From: Actinocatenispora comari
GTDB lineage: Bacteria; Actinomycetota; Actinomycetes; Mycobacteriales; Micromonosporaceae
Assembly: GCF_017312725.1 (NCBI RefSeq)
Contig: NZ_BOPO01000088.1
Coordinates: 1 to 64,000, forward strand
Length of the DNA stretch: 64,000 nt
Reading direction: 5' to 3'
Below are positions 1-9,891 of this stretch, piece after piece; the stretch's first letter is position 1; each line of letters opens with the position of its first letter. The notes beneath the pieces are model-generated. The model had not been told where the DNA came from and did no database searches. It was given only the letters and a program-made list of their open reading frames with translations. The translations under genes and the position numbers were made by a program.

Positions 1-1148
1 GGCGCGGCGGGCGGCGCGACCGGCAGATCCGGCGCCACCGGCGGCGGCGTCTGGGCGGCCGGTGGCGTGTCCGGCAGCGCCGGCGGATCGGCGACCGGCG
101 GCGGCGTGCTCGCCGGCCGGAACGAGCGGGGCGGCGGGGCGACGTTCGGCGCCGCTGCCGGGCCGGCCGGCGGCGCCGAGCCTGGCGGCGGACCACCCAG
201 ATCGAGGATCGGCATCCCCGGGGCGTCGATGATCGAGTTCCGGATGCCCTCGAAGGTGGTGGACCGGCCGGACTGCAAGCTGCCGATCGCGGTCTGGTAC
301 TCGACCGCCATCGAGTGCTCGATGTCCTGCGCCATCAGGTCGTAGATCGCACCGGCCTGCTTGACGCTCTGCATGAACCGCTGCTTGTCCTCCATCTGCC
401 CGTGCTTGAGGAAGTCGTCCAGCTCGGTGTACGTCTTGATCTCGTGGTGCCCGCCGCTGCGGGGCATGTTGTCCTTCATCCAGCGCTGCGCTTCCGCCGT
501 CACCGCCGACTTGTACTGGTCGTACAGGTCGGAGATCGCCTGCTGCTTGCCCGGCAGGACGCTGGCGATGTGCTGGAACGCCTCGATGTTGTACTGCGCG
601 GCGTCGATCCAGTCGTCCAGCGACTTGAGCGCGGCACCGGGCCCCTTCTGCAGGAACGCCTCGGCCGCGTCCCCGGTCCAGGCCTGCTTGGCGACCAGCG
701 CGTCGGTCGGCCGCTGCACGTCGGCGGCCATCGTCTCCAGCGACTGCTTGACCTGCTCCCAGGCGTGCTGGATGGCCAGGATCGGGCCCTGCTTCTGGCT
801 GTCGATGCGAGCCTTCACGTGCTCGATCGTGTTGCCTTCCATGATGTTCTTGTACTTGTCGTCGTCGCTGACGTAGATCCCGCCCGCCGCGTGCGCGTCC
901 CTGCCGTTCGGGTCCGGGTGCGGGTTGGACAGGTCGATGTCGCCGTCGTTGCCGCCGGGCATCTGCGACCGGTCCATCGTCGGCTTGTACTTGCCGAACA
1001 GGTCGCTGCCGGCGCCGTCGACGTAGTAGTGCGTCGGATCCGAGCCCGGATCGGTCTTGTACTGCATGTGCCGGCTCTGGATCAGCTCGGTGTTGAGGTT
1101 GGTGTCGTAGCCGTACCGATGGTGGCCCTGCGGCGCCTGGTGCCCCAT
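1..1148 (-). CDS. ESX-linked large WXG-like protein (C-terminus outside window)
   Basis: The reading frame is open from an ATG at 1148 to the window edge, giving at least 382 residues. A GAAGGAAGG ribosome site lies just upstream. The N-terminal third is hydrophilic. A helical region around residues 105-215 contains a W-T-G turn (WTGDAAEAF) like the turn of WXG100/PPE-type secretion substrates. The last 70 visible residues are almost pure proline and alanine, as in the tails of large ESX-secreted proteins. It follows the gene at 1192-2151 by 43 bp and lies downstream of eccC, so it is probably co-transcribed and exported by this system. No enzymatic motif is visible in the part present. The substrate role is inference from the W-x-G turn and position. 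A toxin or enzyme domain could lie beyond the edge. Confidence 0.75.
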   Translation of the reverse strand, partial: MGHQAPQGHHRYGYDTNLNTELIQSRHMQYKTDPGSDPTHYYVDGAGSDLFGKYKPTMDRSQMPGGNDGDIDLSNPHPDPNGRDAHAAGGIYVSDDDKYKNIMEGNTIEHVKARIDSQKQGPILAIQHAWEQVKQSLETMAADVQRPTDALVAKQAWTGDAAEAFLQKGPGAALKSLDDWIDAAQYNIEAFQHIASVLPGKQQAISDLYDQYKSAVTAEAQRWMKDNMPRSGGHHEIKTYTELDDFLKHGQMEDKQRFMQSVKQAGAIYDLMAQDIEHSMAVEYQTAIGSLQSGRSTTFEGIRNSIIDAPGMPILDLGGPPPGSAPPAGPAAAPNVAPPPRSFRPASTPPPVADPPALPDTPPAAQTPPPVAPDLPVAPPAA

Positions 1149-1191
1149 GACGGTGCCTTCCTTCGCGAACCGGTTGGCAGGTGCTGGTCGG

Positions 1192-2151
1192 TCAGTAGCC
1201 GCCGTAGGCGCCACCGAGGCTTCCGCTGCCGTCGACGTGGGTCTCGTCGTACCAGCCCTCGATCGGGCCCTTCTCCGGCTGGTCCTGCTCCTTCGGCGCG
1301 TCCTCGTGCTGGCTGGTGGTGACCTCGTGGCCCTGGCTGTCCTTCGTGGTCGTGGTGAGGTCGACCGCGCCGTCGTCGTGGATCGTGGTCTTGGCCGTGG
1401 TGCCGCCCTCGCTGCGGGTGGTGGTGCGGTAACCGTTGCCGTACTCGGTGTCCTCGGTCTGCGCGGAGTTCGCGATCTCCTTGCCGTCCGAGCCGTAGAA
1501 CCGCGTCGTCTGGTGCACGGTGGAGGACCCGTTCGGCCCGGGCACCATGTACGACTCGACCACCCGGTACGAGCCGTCGGAGTAGGTCGTGGTGGTCGTG
1601 TACTCGCCGGGGTAGTGCGTCGTCGTCGCGTTCGGATCGTTCGGGAACGCGATCGCGTCGAACTGGTTGCCGCCCTGGGACGCGTTCTCGACGTCCTGGT
1701 CGAGCTGGGTCTTGGTGCCCAGCGCCTGCTTCGGGATGCCGTCCGGCCGGTCGGCGCCCGGGTCGCCCATGGCGTAGGCCATCGCCTCGGCGACCTCGGT
1801 GGCGTCGAACTTCCCCGCGCTGTCCGCGTCGGTGTAGTGCAGGATCGTCGCGATCGCCTGCGCGGCCATCGCGGTGCACTGGATGCCCTTGCCGCACGCC
1901 TGGATGAACTGCTGGAACGACTTGGCGTTCACGGCCAGGTAGCCGCCCACCTGGTACGCCTCGGCGAAGACCTCCGGCCCGCTCAACATGCCGGTGGTGG
2001 CCAGCTCGCTCATGTGTGCCAGCGCCTGGCCACCGGTCGTCGAGGAGGACATGATGCTGTCCTTCCCGTGGTCGGTTCCGCTGGCGAAGCCGGAGATGCT
2101 CTTCGCATAGTCGATGATGTCCGGGACCTTCGCCACCACCCGGTCGGCCAT
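1192..2151 (-). CDS. ESX locus protein of unknown function, 319 aa
   Basis: The start is the ATG at 2151, because AGGAGG lies 7 nt before it; an upstream in-frame start at 2274 has no such site. Residues 1-140 are helical and small-residue rich. Residues about 175-290 form a threonine-rich stretch with recurring Y-x-D/G-G and TTT patterns that look like short beta-hairpin repeats. The C-terminus is glycine- and tyrosine-rich. There is no signal peptide or membrane segment and no W-x-G motif. It lies 165 bp after eccC and 43 bp before the WXG-like gene, so the three are probably one transcript. I do not recognise the family. The context suggests a secreted or secretion-assisting protein of this type VII system. 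Confidence 0.7.
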   Translation of the reverse strand: MADRVVAKVPDIIDYAKSISGFASGTDHGKDSIMSSSTTGGQALAHMSELATTGMLSGPEVFAEAYQVGGYLAVNAKSFQQFIQACGKGIQCTAMAAQAIATILHYTDADSAGKFDATEVAEAMAYAMGDPGADRPDGIPKQALGTKTQLDQDVENASQGGNQFDAIAFPNDPNATTTHYPGEYTTTTTYSDGSYRVVESYMVPGPNGSSTVHQTTRFYGSDGKEIANSAQTEDTEYGNGYRTTTRSEGGTTAKTTIHDDGAVDLTTTTKDSQGHEVTTSQHEDAPKEQDQPEKGPIEGWYDETHVDGSGSLGGAYGGY

Positions 2152-2316
2152 CGGCTCGCCTCCTCGCGTTCGTGCACCGGCGCAGGCACCACCGCGCGGG
2201 CCGCCCGATGACGACGGCTTCCAGCGCCGGTGTCCTCTTGCGGCCGAGCTTAATCGCGATGTCCAGTCCGGCACACCGGCGCCGGACCGCGAACGTCGAT
2301 ACGGACCGGCCGACGG

Positions 2317-5300
2317 TCAGACGACCGGGGGAAGCCAGGCGAGCTGGACCAGCCGGTTGCCGTGCCGGCGGGTGGTCAGCCAGCCACGGCCGGGCGGCAA
2401 CAACTGCGGCTTGACGTTGCCCAGCAGCGCACCCTCCTCCCGCGGCCCGGACATCGTGATGCCGGGCGACGCGAGCTCCCGGATCCGGGACATCATCGGC
2501 TCGTACAGCGCGCGGCTGGCGCCGCCGACCCGGCGGGCGAGGATCACGTGCAGGCCGATGTCGCGGCCCTGGGCGAGGAACTCGGTCAGCGGCGACAGCA
2601 CGTGCGACGGACCGGTGGCGACCAGGTCGTAGTCGTCGACCAGCACGAACAGCTCGGGGCCCTTCCACCAGCTGCGGTCGCGCAGCTGCTCGGGGGTGAC
2701 GTCCGGGCCGGGCAGCCGCTCCTTCATCACCTCGACCACCTGCCGGATCATGTCCTTCGCGACCTGGACGGAGTGCCCGTACCCGATCAGGTGCGGGCCC
2801 TCCAGCGAGCCGAGCAGGCTGCGCCGCAGGTCGATCATCATGATCTTGGCCTCGGCCGGCGTGTACCGCTCGCTGATCGAGCGCGCGAGGCTGCGCAGGA
2901 ACGTGCTCTTGCCCGCCTCGATGTCGCCGAACAGCAGGAAGTGCGGCTCCGACGCGAAGTCCAGGTAGACCGGCTGCAGGTCGTTCTCCGCGATGCCGAT
3001 CGGGATGCCGCGCTGGATGTCGTGCCCGGCCGCGGGCAGCGCCTCGTACGGCAGGCGATCGGGCAGCAGGCGCACCCGCGGGGCCGGCTCGCCGCGCCAC
3101 TCGTTGCGGACCGTCTGGACGAACTTGGCGATGCCGTCGGTGAGGTTGCCCGCGTCCTGCTGCCCGTCGATCCGCGGCAGGCCGGCGAGGAAGTGCAGCG
3201 CGTCGTGGGTGAGGCCGCGGCCCGGCGTACCGGTCGGCACGTTCAGCGCGGCGCGCCGGTTGATCTCGGAGTCGGCGGGGTCACCGAGCCGCAACTCCAG
3301 CCGGGTACCGAACATGTCCCGGACCGCCGGCCGCATCTCCATCCACCGGGTACAGGTGACGATCAGGTGGATGCCGTAGCCCAGGCCGCGGTTCGCCAGC
3401 TCGGTGACGCCCGGTTCCAGGTCCTCGAACTCGTTGCGCAGCGTCACCAGGCCGTCGATGACCAGGAACACGTCGCCGAACCGGTCCTCGGTGAACTTGC
3501 CGTCCCGCTTCATCCGCCGGTACGTCGACATGCTGTCGATGCCGTTGGCGGTGAACCTCGCCTCCCGCTCGGCGAGCAGGGTGCGCAGCTCGGCGATGGT
3601 GCGGCGGACCTGGTTGGTGTCCATCCGGCTCGCGGTACCGCCGACGTGCGGCAGGTCGCGCAGCGTGCTCAGCCCGCCGCCGCCGAAGTCGAGGCAGTAG
3701 AACTGCACCTCGCGCGGGGTGTGGGTGAGTGCGAGGCTGCCCATCAGGGTGCGGATGATGGTGCTCTTGCCGGTCTGCGGACCGCCCACCACGACCACGT
3801 TGCCGGTGGCGCCGGACAGGTCGGTCCAGAGCAGGTCGCGGCGCTGCTCGAACGGCTTGTCGATGATGCCGGCGACGCCGCGCAGGGTGCCCAGCAGCTC
3901 CGGGTCGGTGACGGTCAGGCCGCGGCGCGGGTCGGCGGACAGCGGCGGCAGGATCTGGTCCAGCGTCGGCGGCTCGGCCAGCGGCGGCAGCCAGACCTGG
4001 TGGGCCGGCACGCCCTGCCCCTCCAGCCGGGCGACCACCACGTCCAGCAGCGTCTCGCCCAGCACGTCGTCGTCCTGCTCCGGCGCGGCGACCTGCTTCT
4101 CCTCGGTGACCACCGGCGGCGTCGCGTACCAGGTGGAGTACGCCTGCACCGGGTCGGTCTGCCGGTCCTCCCGGCGCTGGTTGCCGACCCCGCGCCGGTA
4201 GCGACCCGACACGTACGCGGCGCGGAACCGGATGAGCCCCTCGGTGCCGGCCTTGAGGTAGCCGTGGCCGGGCGAGCGGGGCAGCTCGTACGCGTCCGGC
4301 ACGCCCAGCACGCTGCGGCTCTCCATCGAGGAGAACGTCCGCAGGCCGACCCGGTACGACAGGTGGGTGTCCAGGCCGCGCAGCCGGCCCTCCTCCAGCC
4401 GCTGGGAGGCCAGCAGCAGGTGCACCCCGAGCGACCGGCCGACCCGGCCGATCTGCACGAACATGTCGATGAAGTCGGGCTTCGCGGTGAGCAGCTCGGA
4501 GAACTCGTCACAGATGATCAGCAGGCTCGGCAACGGCGCCAGCGGCACGCCGGCGGCCCGGGCACGCTCGTAGTCACGCTGCGAGGCGTAGTTGCCGGCC
4601 GAGCGGAGCAGCTCCTGCCGGCGGATCAGCTCGCCCTGGATCGCGTCCAGCATGCGGTCGACCAGCGAGAGCTCGTCCTCCAGGTTGGTGATCACCGCGC
4701 TGGTGTGCGGCAACCGGTCCAGCGTGGTGAACGTCGCGCCGCCCTTGAAGTCGATGAGCACGAAGTTGAGCACCTCGGAGCTGTGCGTCACCGACAGCGC
4801 CAGGACCAGCGTGCGCAGCAGCTCGGACTTGCCGGAACCGGTCGCGCCGACCAGCAGGCCGTGCGGGCCCATGCCGTCCTGTGCCGACTCCTTCAGGTCG
4901 AGCTCGACCGGGCGGCCGTCCGGGCCGATGCCCAGCGGTACCCGCAGCCGGTCCCGGTTCGGCCGGGTCGCCCAGGTGCGGCCGAGATCGAACTCGTACG
5001 GGTCGCCGATGTTGAGCAGTTCGGCCAGGCCGAGCTCACCGGACATCGGCTGGTCGGTGAGCGACGCGGCGGACAGCCGCAGCGCGGACAGCTGCCGTAC
5101 CAGCGCCTCGCACTCGACCGGGTCCAGCGCGTCGGCGGTACCGATCTCGGCGGTGCCGTCCATCGTGGTACTGGTCATCGTGCCGTCGTTGGCGACATCG
5201 AGCACCAGTGAGGCCTGGTCCAGCAGCCGCGGCGGCGGGCTGGTCAGATCGATGATGGTGACGCCCTCGACGCCGCCCTCGGTCATCAGGTGGTCGGAAC

Positions 5301-6279
5301 CGGCGGTGTCCCCACCGTCGATCACCACCACCAGGTGGGTCGCCCCGGACGGCGGTGCGGTCGGGTCGAACCGCGGCCGGTTGACCAGGACGTCGTCCAG
5401 CATCGCCTCCAGCGCAGTGACCGTCGGGGCCACCAGCCGCAGCTGGCCGACCGCGTCGACCTTCGTCGGGTGCAGCGCGTGCGGCAGCCACTTGGCCCAG
5501 TCCCAGCTGGCCCGGCGGTCGTCCGACACGCACAGCCCGAGCAGCGCATCGTCCGGCGCGTGGAACGTGCCGTACTGACCGAGCATCGCCCGGACCAGGC
5601 TGCGGATCCGCTCGTCCGAGCCGCGCAGGTAGACCCGGGAGAAGCCGCGCAGGGCCATCGCGACCGGCAGGTCGGGGACGATCGAGTAGGTCGTCACGAA
5701 ACGCCGCAACGCCATCGCGCACAGCGGTTCCAGCTCGTCGACCGAGCGGGTCTGCGGTGGCACCAGCGGGGTCGCGATCTCCTGCGGGCCGAGCCCGATC
5801 CGGACCACCGCGAAGTCGCCGTCGGTGCTGCGGCGCTCCCAGAGCCGGCCGCTCGCCGCGGTGGACCACAGCGCACCCGGGTCGGGATGGCGGTAGTACA
5901 TCGCCTCGCGCTGCTTCTCGATCGTGTTGCGCACCTGCGCCCGCAGCTGGCTCAGCTTGCGCATGAACTGGCGGCGTGCCTCGATCATCTCCTTCTTGCT
6001 CTGCCCGCCGGACTGCTGGGTGAGCTGCACGGCGATCATGCCGAGGATGGAGACGCCGTACATCCCGCCGGCGACGTAGGCCATCGGGCCGCCCCGCTGG
6101 GTGCCCATCATCAGCCCCATCGCGGCCGCACCCGCGGCCATCGGCAGGATCATCATCATCCGTTGCCAGCCCTTGGCGTTGGGCTGCGGCGCCTCGGGTG
6201 GCGGATCGAGGATCACCTCGCCGGAGGGCAGCTCCGGCGAGGGGCGACGCGGCGGCCGCTTGACGATCTCGGTTCCCAC
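2317..6279 (-). CDS. eccC: Type VII secretion FtsK/SpoIIIE-type ATPase EccC
   Basis: EccC is the inner-membrane motor that recognises and drives export of WXG100 substrates. The start is the GTG at 6279, preceded by AGGAGG; it gives the usual EccC opening with a K-R-P-P-R-R motif. Two membrane segments lie near residues 40-85. Three ATPase domains follow. Walker A motifs GATGSGKS, GGPQTGKS and GDIEAGKS lie near residues 476, 831 and 1117. Walker B-like strands are LLIICDEF, VFLVIDG and LFVLVDD. The product is one 1320-residue chain rather than split EccCa/EccCb. It is divergent from eccD across 242 bp and heads the left-hand minus-strand block with the two ESX-linked genes. Confidence 0.97.
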   Translation of the reverse strand: MGTEIVKRPPRRPSPELPSGEVILDPPPEAPQPNAKGWQRMMMILPMAAGAAAMGLMMGTQRGGPMAYVAGGMYGVSILGMIAVQLTQQSGGQSKKEMIEARRQFMRKLSQLRAQVRNTIEKQREAMYYRHPDPGALWSTAASGRLWERRSTDGDFAVVRIGLGPQEIATPLVPPQTRSVDELEPLCAMALRRFVTTYSIVPDLPVAMALRGFSRVYLRGSDERIRSLVRAMLGQYGTFHAPDDALLGLCVSDDRRASWDWAKWLPHALHPTKVDAVGQLRLVAPTVTALEAMLDDVLVNRPRFDPTAPPSGATHLVVVIDGGDTAGSDHLMTEGGVEGVTIIDLTSPPPRLLDQASLVLDVANDGTMTSTTMDGTAEIGTADALDPVECEALVRQLSALRLSAASLTDQPMSGELGLAELLNIGDPYEFDLGRTWATRPNRDRLRVPLGIGPDGRPVELDLKESAQDGMGPHGLLVGATGSGKSELLRTLVLALSVTHSSEVLNFVLIDFKGGATFTTLDRLPHTSAVITNLEDELSLVDRMLDAIQGELIRRQELLRSAGNYASQRDYERARAAGVPLAPLPSLLIICDEFSELLTAKPDFIDMFVQIGRVGRSLGVHLLLASQRLEEGRLRGLDTHLSYRVGLRTFSSMESRSVLGVPDAYELPRSPGHGYLKAGTEGLIRFRAAYVSGRYRRGVGNQRREDRQTDPVQAYSTWYATPPVVTEEKQVAAPEQDDDVLGETLLDVVVARLEGQGVPAHQVWLPPLAEPPTLDQILPPLSADPRRGLTVTDPELLGTLRGVAGIIDKPFEQRRDLLWTDLSGATGNVVVVGGPQTGKSTIIRTLMGSLALTHTPREVQFYCLDFGGGGLSTLRDLPHVGGTASRMDTNQVRRTIAELRTLLAEREARFTANGIDSMSTYRRMKRDGKFTEDRFGDVFLVIDGLVTLRNEFEDLEPGVTELANRGLGYGIHLIVTCTRWMEMRPAVRDMFGTRLELRLGDPADSEINRRAALNVPTGTPGRGLTHDALHFLAGLPRIDGQQDAGNLTDGIAKFVQTVRNEWRGEPAPRVRLLPDRLPYEALPAAGHDIQRGIPIGIAENDLQPVYLDFASEPHFLLFGDIEAGKSTFLRSLARSISERYTPAEAKIMMIDLRRSLLGSLEGPHLIGYGHSVQVAKDMIRQVVEVMKERLPGPDVTPEQLRDRSWWKGPELFVLVDDYDLVATGPSHVLSPLTEFLAQGRDIGLHVILARRVGGASRALYEPMMSRIRELASPGITMSGPREEGALLGNVKPQLLPPGRGWLTTRRHGNRLVQLAWLPPVV

Positions 6280-6521
6280 CCGTGCACCTCCTGCTTCGGG
6301 ATGTCCGCCCCGCGCGACGCAAAGTCTCCGGAAGATCACTCTGAGCGAGGCGGATACGGGGGCACACCGGCCTCGACGGAACCCTACCTGCCGAGGAAAG
6401 CCTGTGTCGCAACGCAGGGATGTCTGAATCGCCGCGGTGCGCTCGGCTGCTACCTTGGGCACTCGTGACCACCGGCCCTCGCCGGTGTCCGCACCGTGTT
6501 TCCGCTCGGAGGTGACCTTCA

Positions 6522-7934
6522 GTGACGGCCCCAGTGGGCACCTCGGTGGGCATGGGTCTCGCCCGCGTCACCGTCTCGACGCCCAAGCGCCGCATCGACG
6601 TCGCCCTGCCGGAGGACATCCCGGTCGCCGAGTTGATCCCCAACCTGCTCCGGCACGCCGGGGAGAACGCCGCCGACGAGGGCGAGCTGCACGGCGGATG
6701 GGTGCTGCGCCGGGCCACCGGCGCGCTGCTGGTGCCGACCCGCAACCTGGCCGCCCAGGGGGTCCGCGACGGCGAGGTGCTGCATCTGGTCCCCCGGCGC
6801 ACCGAATGGCCGGAGCTCGAGTACGACGACGTGGTCGAGACGATCGCCAGCGGCGCCCGGCGGTACGGGCGGTCCTGGGGGGCCGCCGCCACCCGGCGCT
6901 GCGCGCTGGCGGTCAGTCCGGCGATCTTCCTGCTCGGCACCGCGATGGTGCTGTTCTCCGACCCGCCGTGGCAGGTGCCGGGCATCGTCTCCATCGGCCT
7001 CGCGCTGATCCTGACCGTCGTCGGCATCACGCTGGCGCGGGCGATGTCCGACGCGGTCGCCGGTGCCGTCGTCGCCGGCAGCGGGCTGCCGTTCGCCTTC
7101 CTGGGCGGTCTGCTGGTCGCCGCACCGAACGTCCGGCTCACCTCGCTCGGCCTGCCGCACCTGTTGCTCGGTTCGGTGTTGCTGCTGGTCTTCGGCGTGA
7201 TCGGGTACGTCGGGGTCGGTGCGTTCTCCCGGCTGTTCGCCGCCGCGGTGACGGTCGGGTTGCTCGGCGGCATCGCCGGCCTGCTCGGGTTCTCCTCGAT
7301 GCCCTCGGCCGGGATCGCCGCGGTGGTGCTGACGATCGGCATCGCGCTGATGCCGGGCTACCCGCTGATGTCGCTGCGGATCGGCAAGCTGCCGCTGCCG
7401 TCGCTGCCGCAGCGGGCCGAGGACATGCTGGCCGACCCGCCGATGCCGCAGCGCTCCACCGTGTACGCCGCGGTGGCCCGGTCCGACGAGGTGCTCACCG
7501 GCACCCTGCTCGGCGTCGGCATCACCGCGCTGGCCAGCATGGCCGCCCTGCTGCTCGACGGCACGGTGACCGGGGTGATCCTGGTGCTGGTCGCCTCGAT
7601 CGCGATGCTGCTGCGGGCCCGGTTGTTCCCGACCCCGCGGCAGCGCGTCTCGCTGCTGGTCGGTGGCATCGTCGGGATCGCCATGGTGGCCGTGGCCGGC
7701 GGCCTGGTCGCCGGCTCGAACCTGATGCGGTTCCTGCTCCTGCTCGGCGTGCTGGCCGCCGGCGCGCTGGTGCTGGTCGCCGGTGTGCTGTTCAGCAAGC
7801 GGCCGCCGTCGCCATACCTCGGGCGGTTCGCCGACATCTTCGACGTGATCGCGATCATCGCGCTGGTGCCGATCACCTGCAGCCTGGTCGGCCTGTACTC
7901 CTACATCCGAGGCGTGTTCGCCTCGTTCGGCTAG
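6522..7934 (+). CDS. eccD: Type VII secretion integral membrane protein EccD
   Basis: EccD forms the membrane pore scaffold of the ESX core complex. The start is the GTG at 6522, with GGAGGTGA about 8 nt upstream. Residues 1-95 form a ubiquitin-like cytosolic domain (it opens with an ARVTVSTP strand). About ten or eleven hydrophobic helices follow to the end at residue 470, with a loop rich in P and R near residues 285-310. Length and layout match actinobacterial EccD. It starts the rightward operon eccD-eccB-esx-esx. The eccB start follows 26 bp after its stop. Confidence 0.96.
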   Translation: MTAPVGTSVGMGLARVTVSTPKRRIDVALPEDIPVAELIPNLLRHAGENAADEGELHGGWVLRRATGALLVPTRNLAAQGVRDGEVLHLVPRRTEWPELEYDDVVETIASGARRYGRSWGAAATRRCALAVSPAIFLLGTAMVLFSDPPWQVPGIVSIGLALILTVVGITLARAMSDAVAGAVVAGSGLPFAFLGGLLVAAPNVRLTSLGLPHLLLGSVLLLVFGVIGYVGVGAFSRLFAAAVTVGLLGGIAGLLGFSSMPSAGIAAVVLTIGIALMPGYPLMSLRIGKLPLPSLPQRAEDMLADPPMPQRSTVYAAVARSDEVLTGTLLGVGITALASMAALLLDGTVTGVILVLVASIAMLLRARLFPTPRQRVSLLVGGIVGIAMVAVAGGLVAGSNLMRFLLLLGVLAAGALVLVAGVLFSKRPPSPYLGRFADIFDVIAIIALVPITCSLVGLYSYIRGVFASFG

Positions 7935-7960
7935 ACCGCTGAGGCTCGGAAGGACCGCGG

Positions 7961-9370
7961 ATGGCGTCCAGGAAGGACCAGCTTCACTCGTACCAGTTCC
8001 TGCTGCGGCGGGTGATCTCGGCCGTGGTGATGCGCGAGACCGATCCGGCGCAGGCACCGCTGCGGCGCGGCACCGGTGCGGCGTTCGCCGGGGTGATGAT
8101 CGCGGTGATCGTCGCGGCCGCGTTCGGCGTGATCGGCATCTTCACCAAGGTCGGCAGCACGTCCTGGAAGCAGGACGGCACGGTCGTGGTGGAGAAGGAG
8201 ACCGGCGCGACCTACGTCTACAACAACGAGTTGCTGACCCCGACCCTGAACTACGCGTCGGCCCTGCTGCTCGCGGGCAAGGAGACCCCGACGACGGTGA
8301 CGGTGCCGCGTGACTCGCTGGCCTCGGTCGGCCGCGGGATCATGCGCGGCATCCCGGATGCGCCGACCGCGCTGCCGGACGCGAAGCGGGTCACCGGGAT
8401 GCCCTGGACCCTGTGTTCGGTGCCGAGCCAGGACAGCAACGGCCATGCCGTCACCCGTACCAGCCTGGCCGTGGGCCGGGGCGCCAACGGTGGTGCCGAC
8501 CTGGGCGACAAGGGTCTGCTGGTGAAGGACTCGCAGAGCGGCGACACCTACCTGGTCTGGCACAGCACGCGCTACCGGATCCAGAGCCCGGACACGGTCG
8601 TGGCGTCGCTGTTCGGCGCACAGGTCAACCCCACGATGGTGGGCCTGGCCTGGCTCAACGGGCTGCCGGCCGGGATGGACATCGGCCCGATCGACGTGCC
8701 GGACCGGGGCAAGGCGTCCTCGGCGGTGTCCGGGCACACCGTCGGCGACGTCCTGTTCGACCGCACCGGCACCGGCGGCAAGCAGTACTACCTGGTTCTC
8801 TCGGACGGCGTCGCCGCGATCACCGACCTGCAACGGTCGGTGCTCGCCGGGCAGTACACGATGCATCCGCAGGAGGTGCCGGCCGCCGAGATCAATGGGA
8901 TGACCAAGAGCCACCAGCTCACTCCGCCGAGCAACACCGGGGTCCGCCCGCCCAGCTCCGCGCCCAAGCTGACCGACGCCGGCGCCACCAGCACCTGCGC
9001 GCTGTACCGCGGCGCGGCGCAGCCGCCGCAGATCGTGGTCGGCGCGCTCGAAAGCGCCGTCAGTACCCGGACGCAGCAGCAGACCGGGGACGGCAACGCG
9101 CTCGCCGACGCGGTGTGGGTGCCGTCCGCGCACATCGCGGTGGTCCGGGCGATGAGTTCGAGCAGCTCGGTCACCGGCACCTACGACCTGGTCACCGACA
9201 ACGGCGTGCGGTACGGCGTGCCCACCGTCGCCGCCCTGCACATGCTGGGGTACCAGGAGCAGCAGGCGGTGAGCATGCCGGCCGGTCTGGTCAGCCGGAT
9301 CCCGGCCGGGCCGACCCTCGATCCGAAGGCCGCGGCGGTGGCGGTCGACATGCAGAAATCCGGTAACTGA
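7961..9370 (+). CDS. eccB: Type VII secretion protein EccB
   Basis: EccB is a core component with a short cytosolic N-terminus, one membrane helix and a large extracytoplasmic domain. Here the N-terminus carries the typical M-x-S-R-x-D-Q motif with a YQFLLRR stretch. The helix spans roughly residues 38-60, and the rest of the 469 residues is exported-side sequence with the expected repeated R-I-P and G-V-P elements. It lies directly after eccD. The two WXG100 genes follow after a 156-bp gap that could hold a second promoter. No intact nucleotide-binding motif is seen. Confidence 0.96.
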   Translation: MASRKDQLHSYQFLLRRVISAVVMRETDPAQAPLRRGTGAAFAGVMIAVIVAAAFGVIGIFTKVGSTSWKQDGTVVVEKETGATYVYNNELLTPTLNYASALLLAGKETPTTVTVPRDSLASVGRGIMRGIPDAPTALPDAKRVTGMPWTLCSVPSQDSNGHAVTRTSLAVGRGANGGADLGDKGLLVKDSQSGDTYLVWHSTRYRIQSPDTVVASLFGAQVNPTMVGLAWLNGLPAGMDIGPIDVPDRGKASSAVSGHTVGDVLFDRTGTGGKQYYLVLSDGVAAITDLQRSVLAGQYTMHPQEVPAAEINGMTKSHQLTPPSNTGVRPPSSAPKLTDAGATSTCALYRGAAQPPQIVVGALESAVSTRTQQQTGDGNALADAVWVPSAHIAVVRAMSSSSSVTGTYDLVTDNGVRYGVPTVAALHMLGYQEQQAVSMPAGLVSRIPAGPTLDPKAAAVAVDMQKSGN

Positions 9371-9526
9371 GCGGTATCGGTCGGCATCAGCGAGCTCGGA
9401 CCGGCGCAGCGAGGTGGCTCGGGGTTGACCGTGCGGGTTATCGTCTGGGCTGGCCGGCCATCAGGTCGGCACCACACTACTCGCCCCGCGGCTGGGGGGC
9501 ACGCTCAGAGAATGAGGTGACACACC

Positions 9527-9868
9527 TTGGGAGATCGCGCTCATGTGGGGCAGGCCCAGATCACCGCTGCCGCCAAGAAGGCGGACGACGTCGGTGAGGG
9601 CATTGCCGGGAACCTCAACGTCCTCATGCAGCAGATCGAGGCGGCGGAGGCCGGCTTCAAGGGCGGCGGTGGCCGAGCCTTCCAGCAGAAGTCGCTGGAG
9701 ATCCACAACGACCTGAAGACCATTCTGCAGAACCTCAACAAGCTGGCCAACGCGGCCGACTCGTCGGTCACCGACTACGGCAGCACCGACGCCGACATCG
9801 AACAGGAAATCAACCAGGTCGGCGCCGCCTACGGCGGCGGCTCGGTCGCCGACGGCCTTCGCGCCTGA
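9527..9868 (+). CDS. WXG100-family protein with F-x-G in place of W-x-G
   Basis: The start is a TTG at 9527, chosen because GAGGTG lies 7-8 nt upstream and no other in-frame start keeps the first helix. The 113-residue protein has the helix-turn-helix size and pattern of ESAT-6/CFP-10 proteins. The turn reads GFKGGGGRAF, so phenylalanine replaces the usual tryptophan. The C-terminal helix ends in a flexible glycine-rich tail (AAYGGGSVAD) that may carry the export signal. It is paired with the canonical WXG100 gene 23 bp downstream, so a heterodimer is the likely form. This resembles other WXG100 pairs in which one partner has a degenerate turn. Confidence 0.88.
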   Translation: MGDRAHVGQAQITAAAKKADDVGEGIAGNLNVLMQQIEAAEAGFKGGGGRAFQQKSLEIHNDLKTILQNLNKLANAADSSVTDYGSTDADIEQEINQVGAAYGGGSVADGLRA

Positions 9869-9891
9869 GCCCGGTCGAAAGGTAGCCACAC

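Noticed and set aside
2362-5211. A 949-codon plus-strand open frame opposite eccC
   Set aside because: It is the high-GC antisense shadow of eccC, rich in R, Q, A and V with no domain and no ribosome site.
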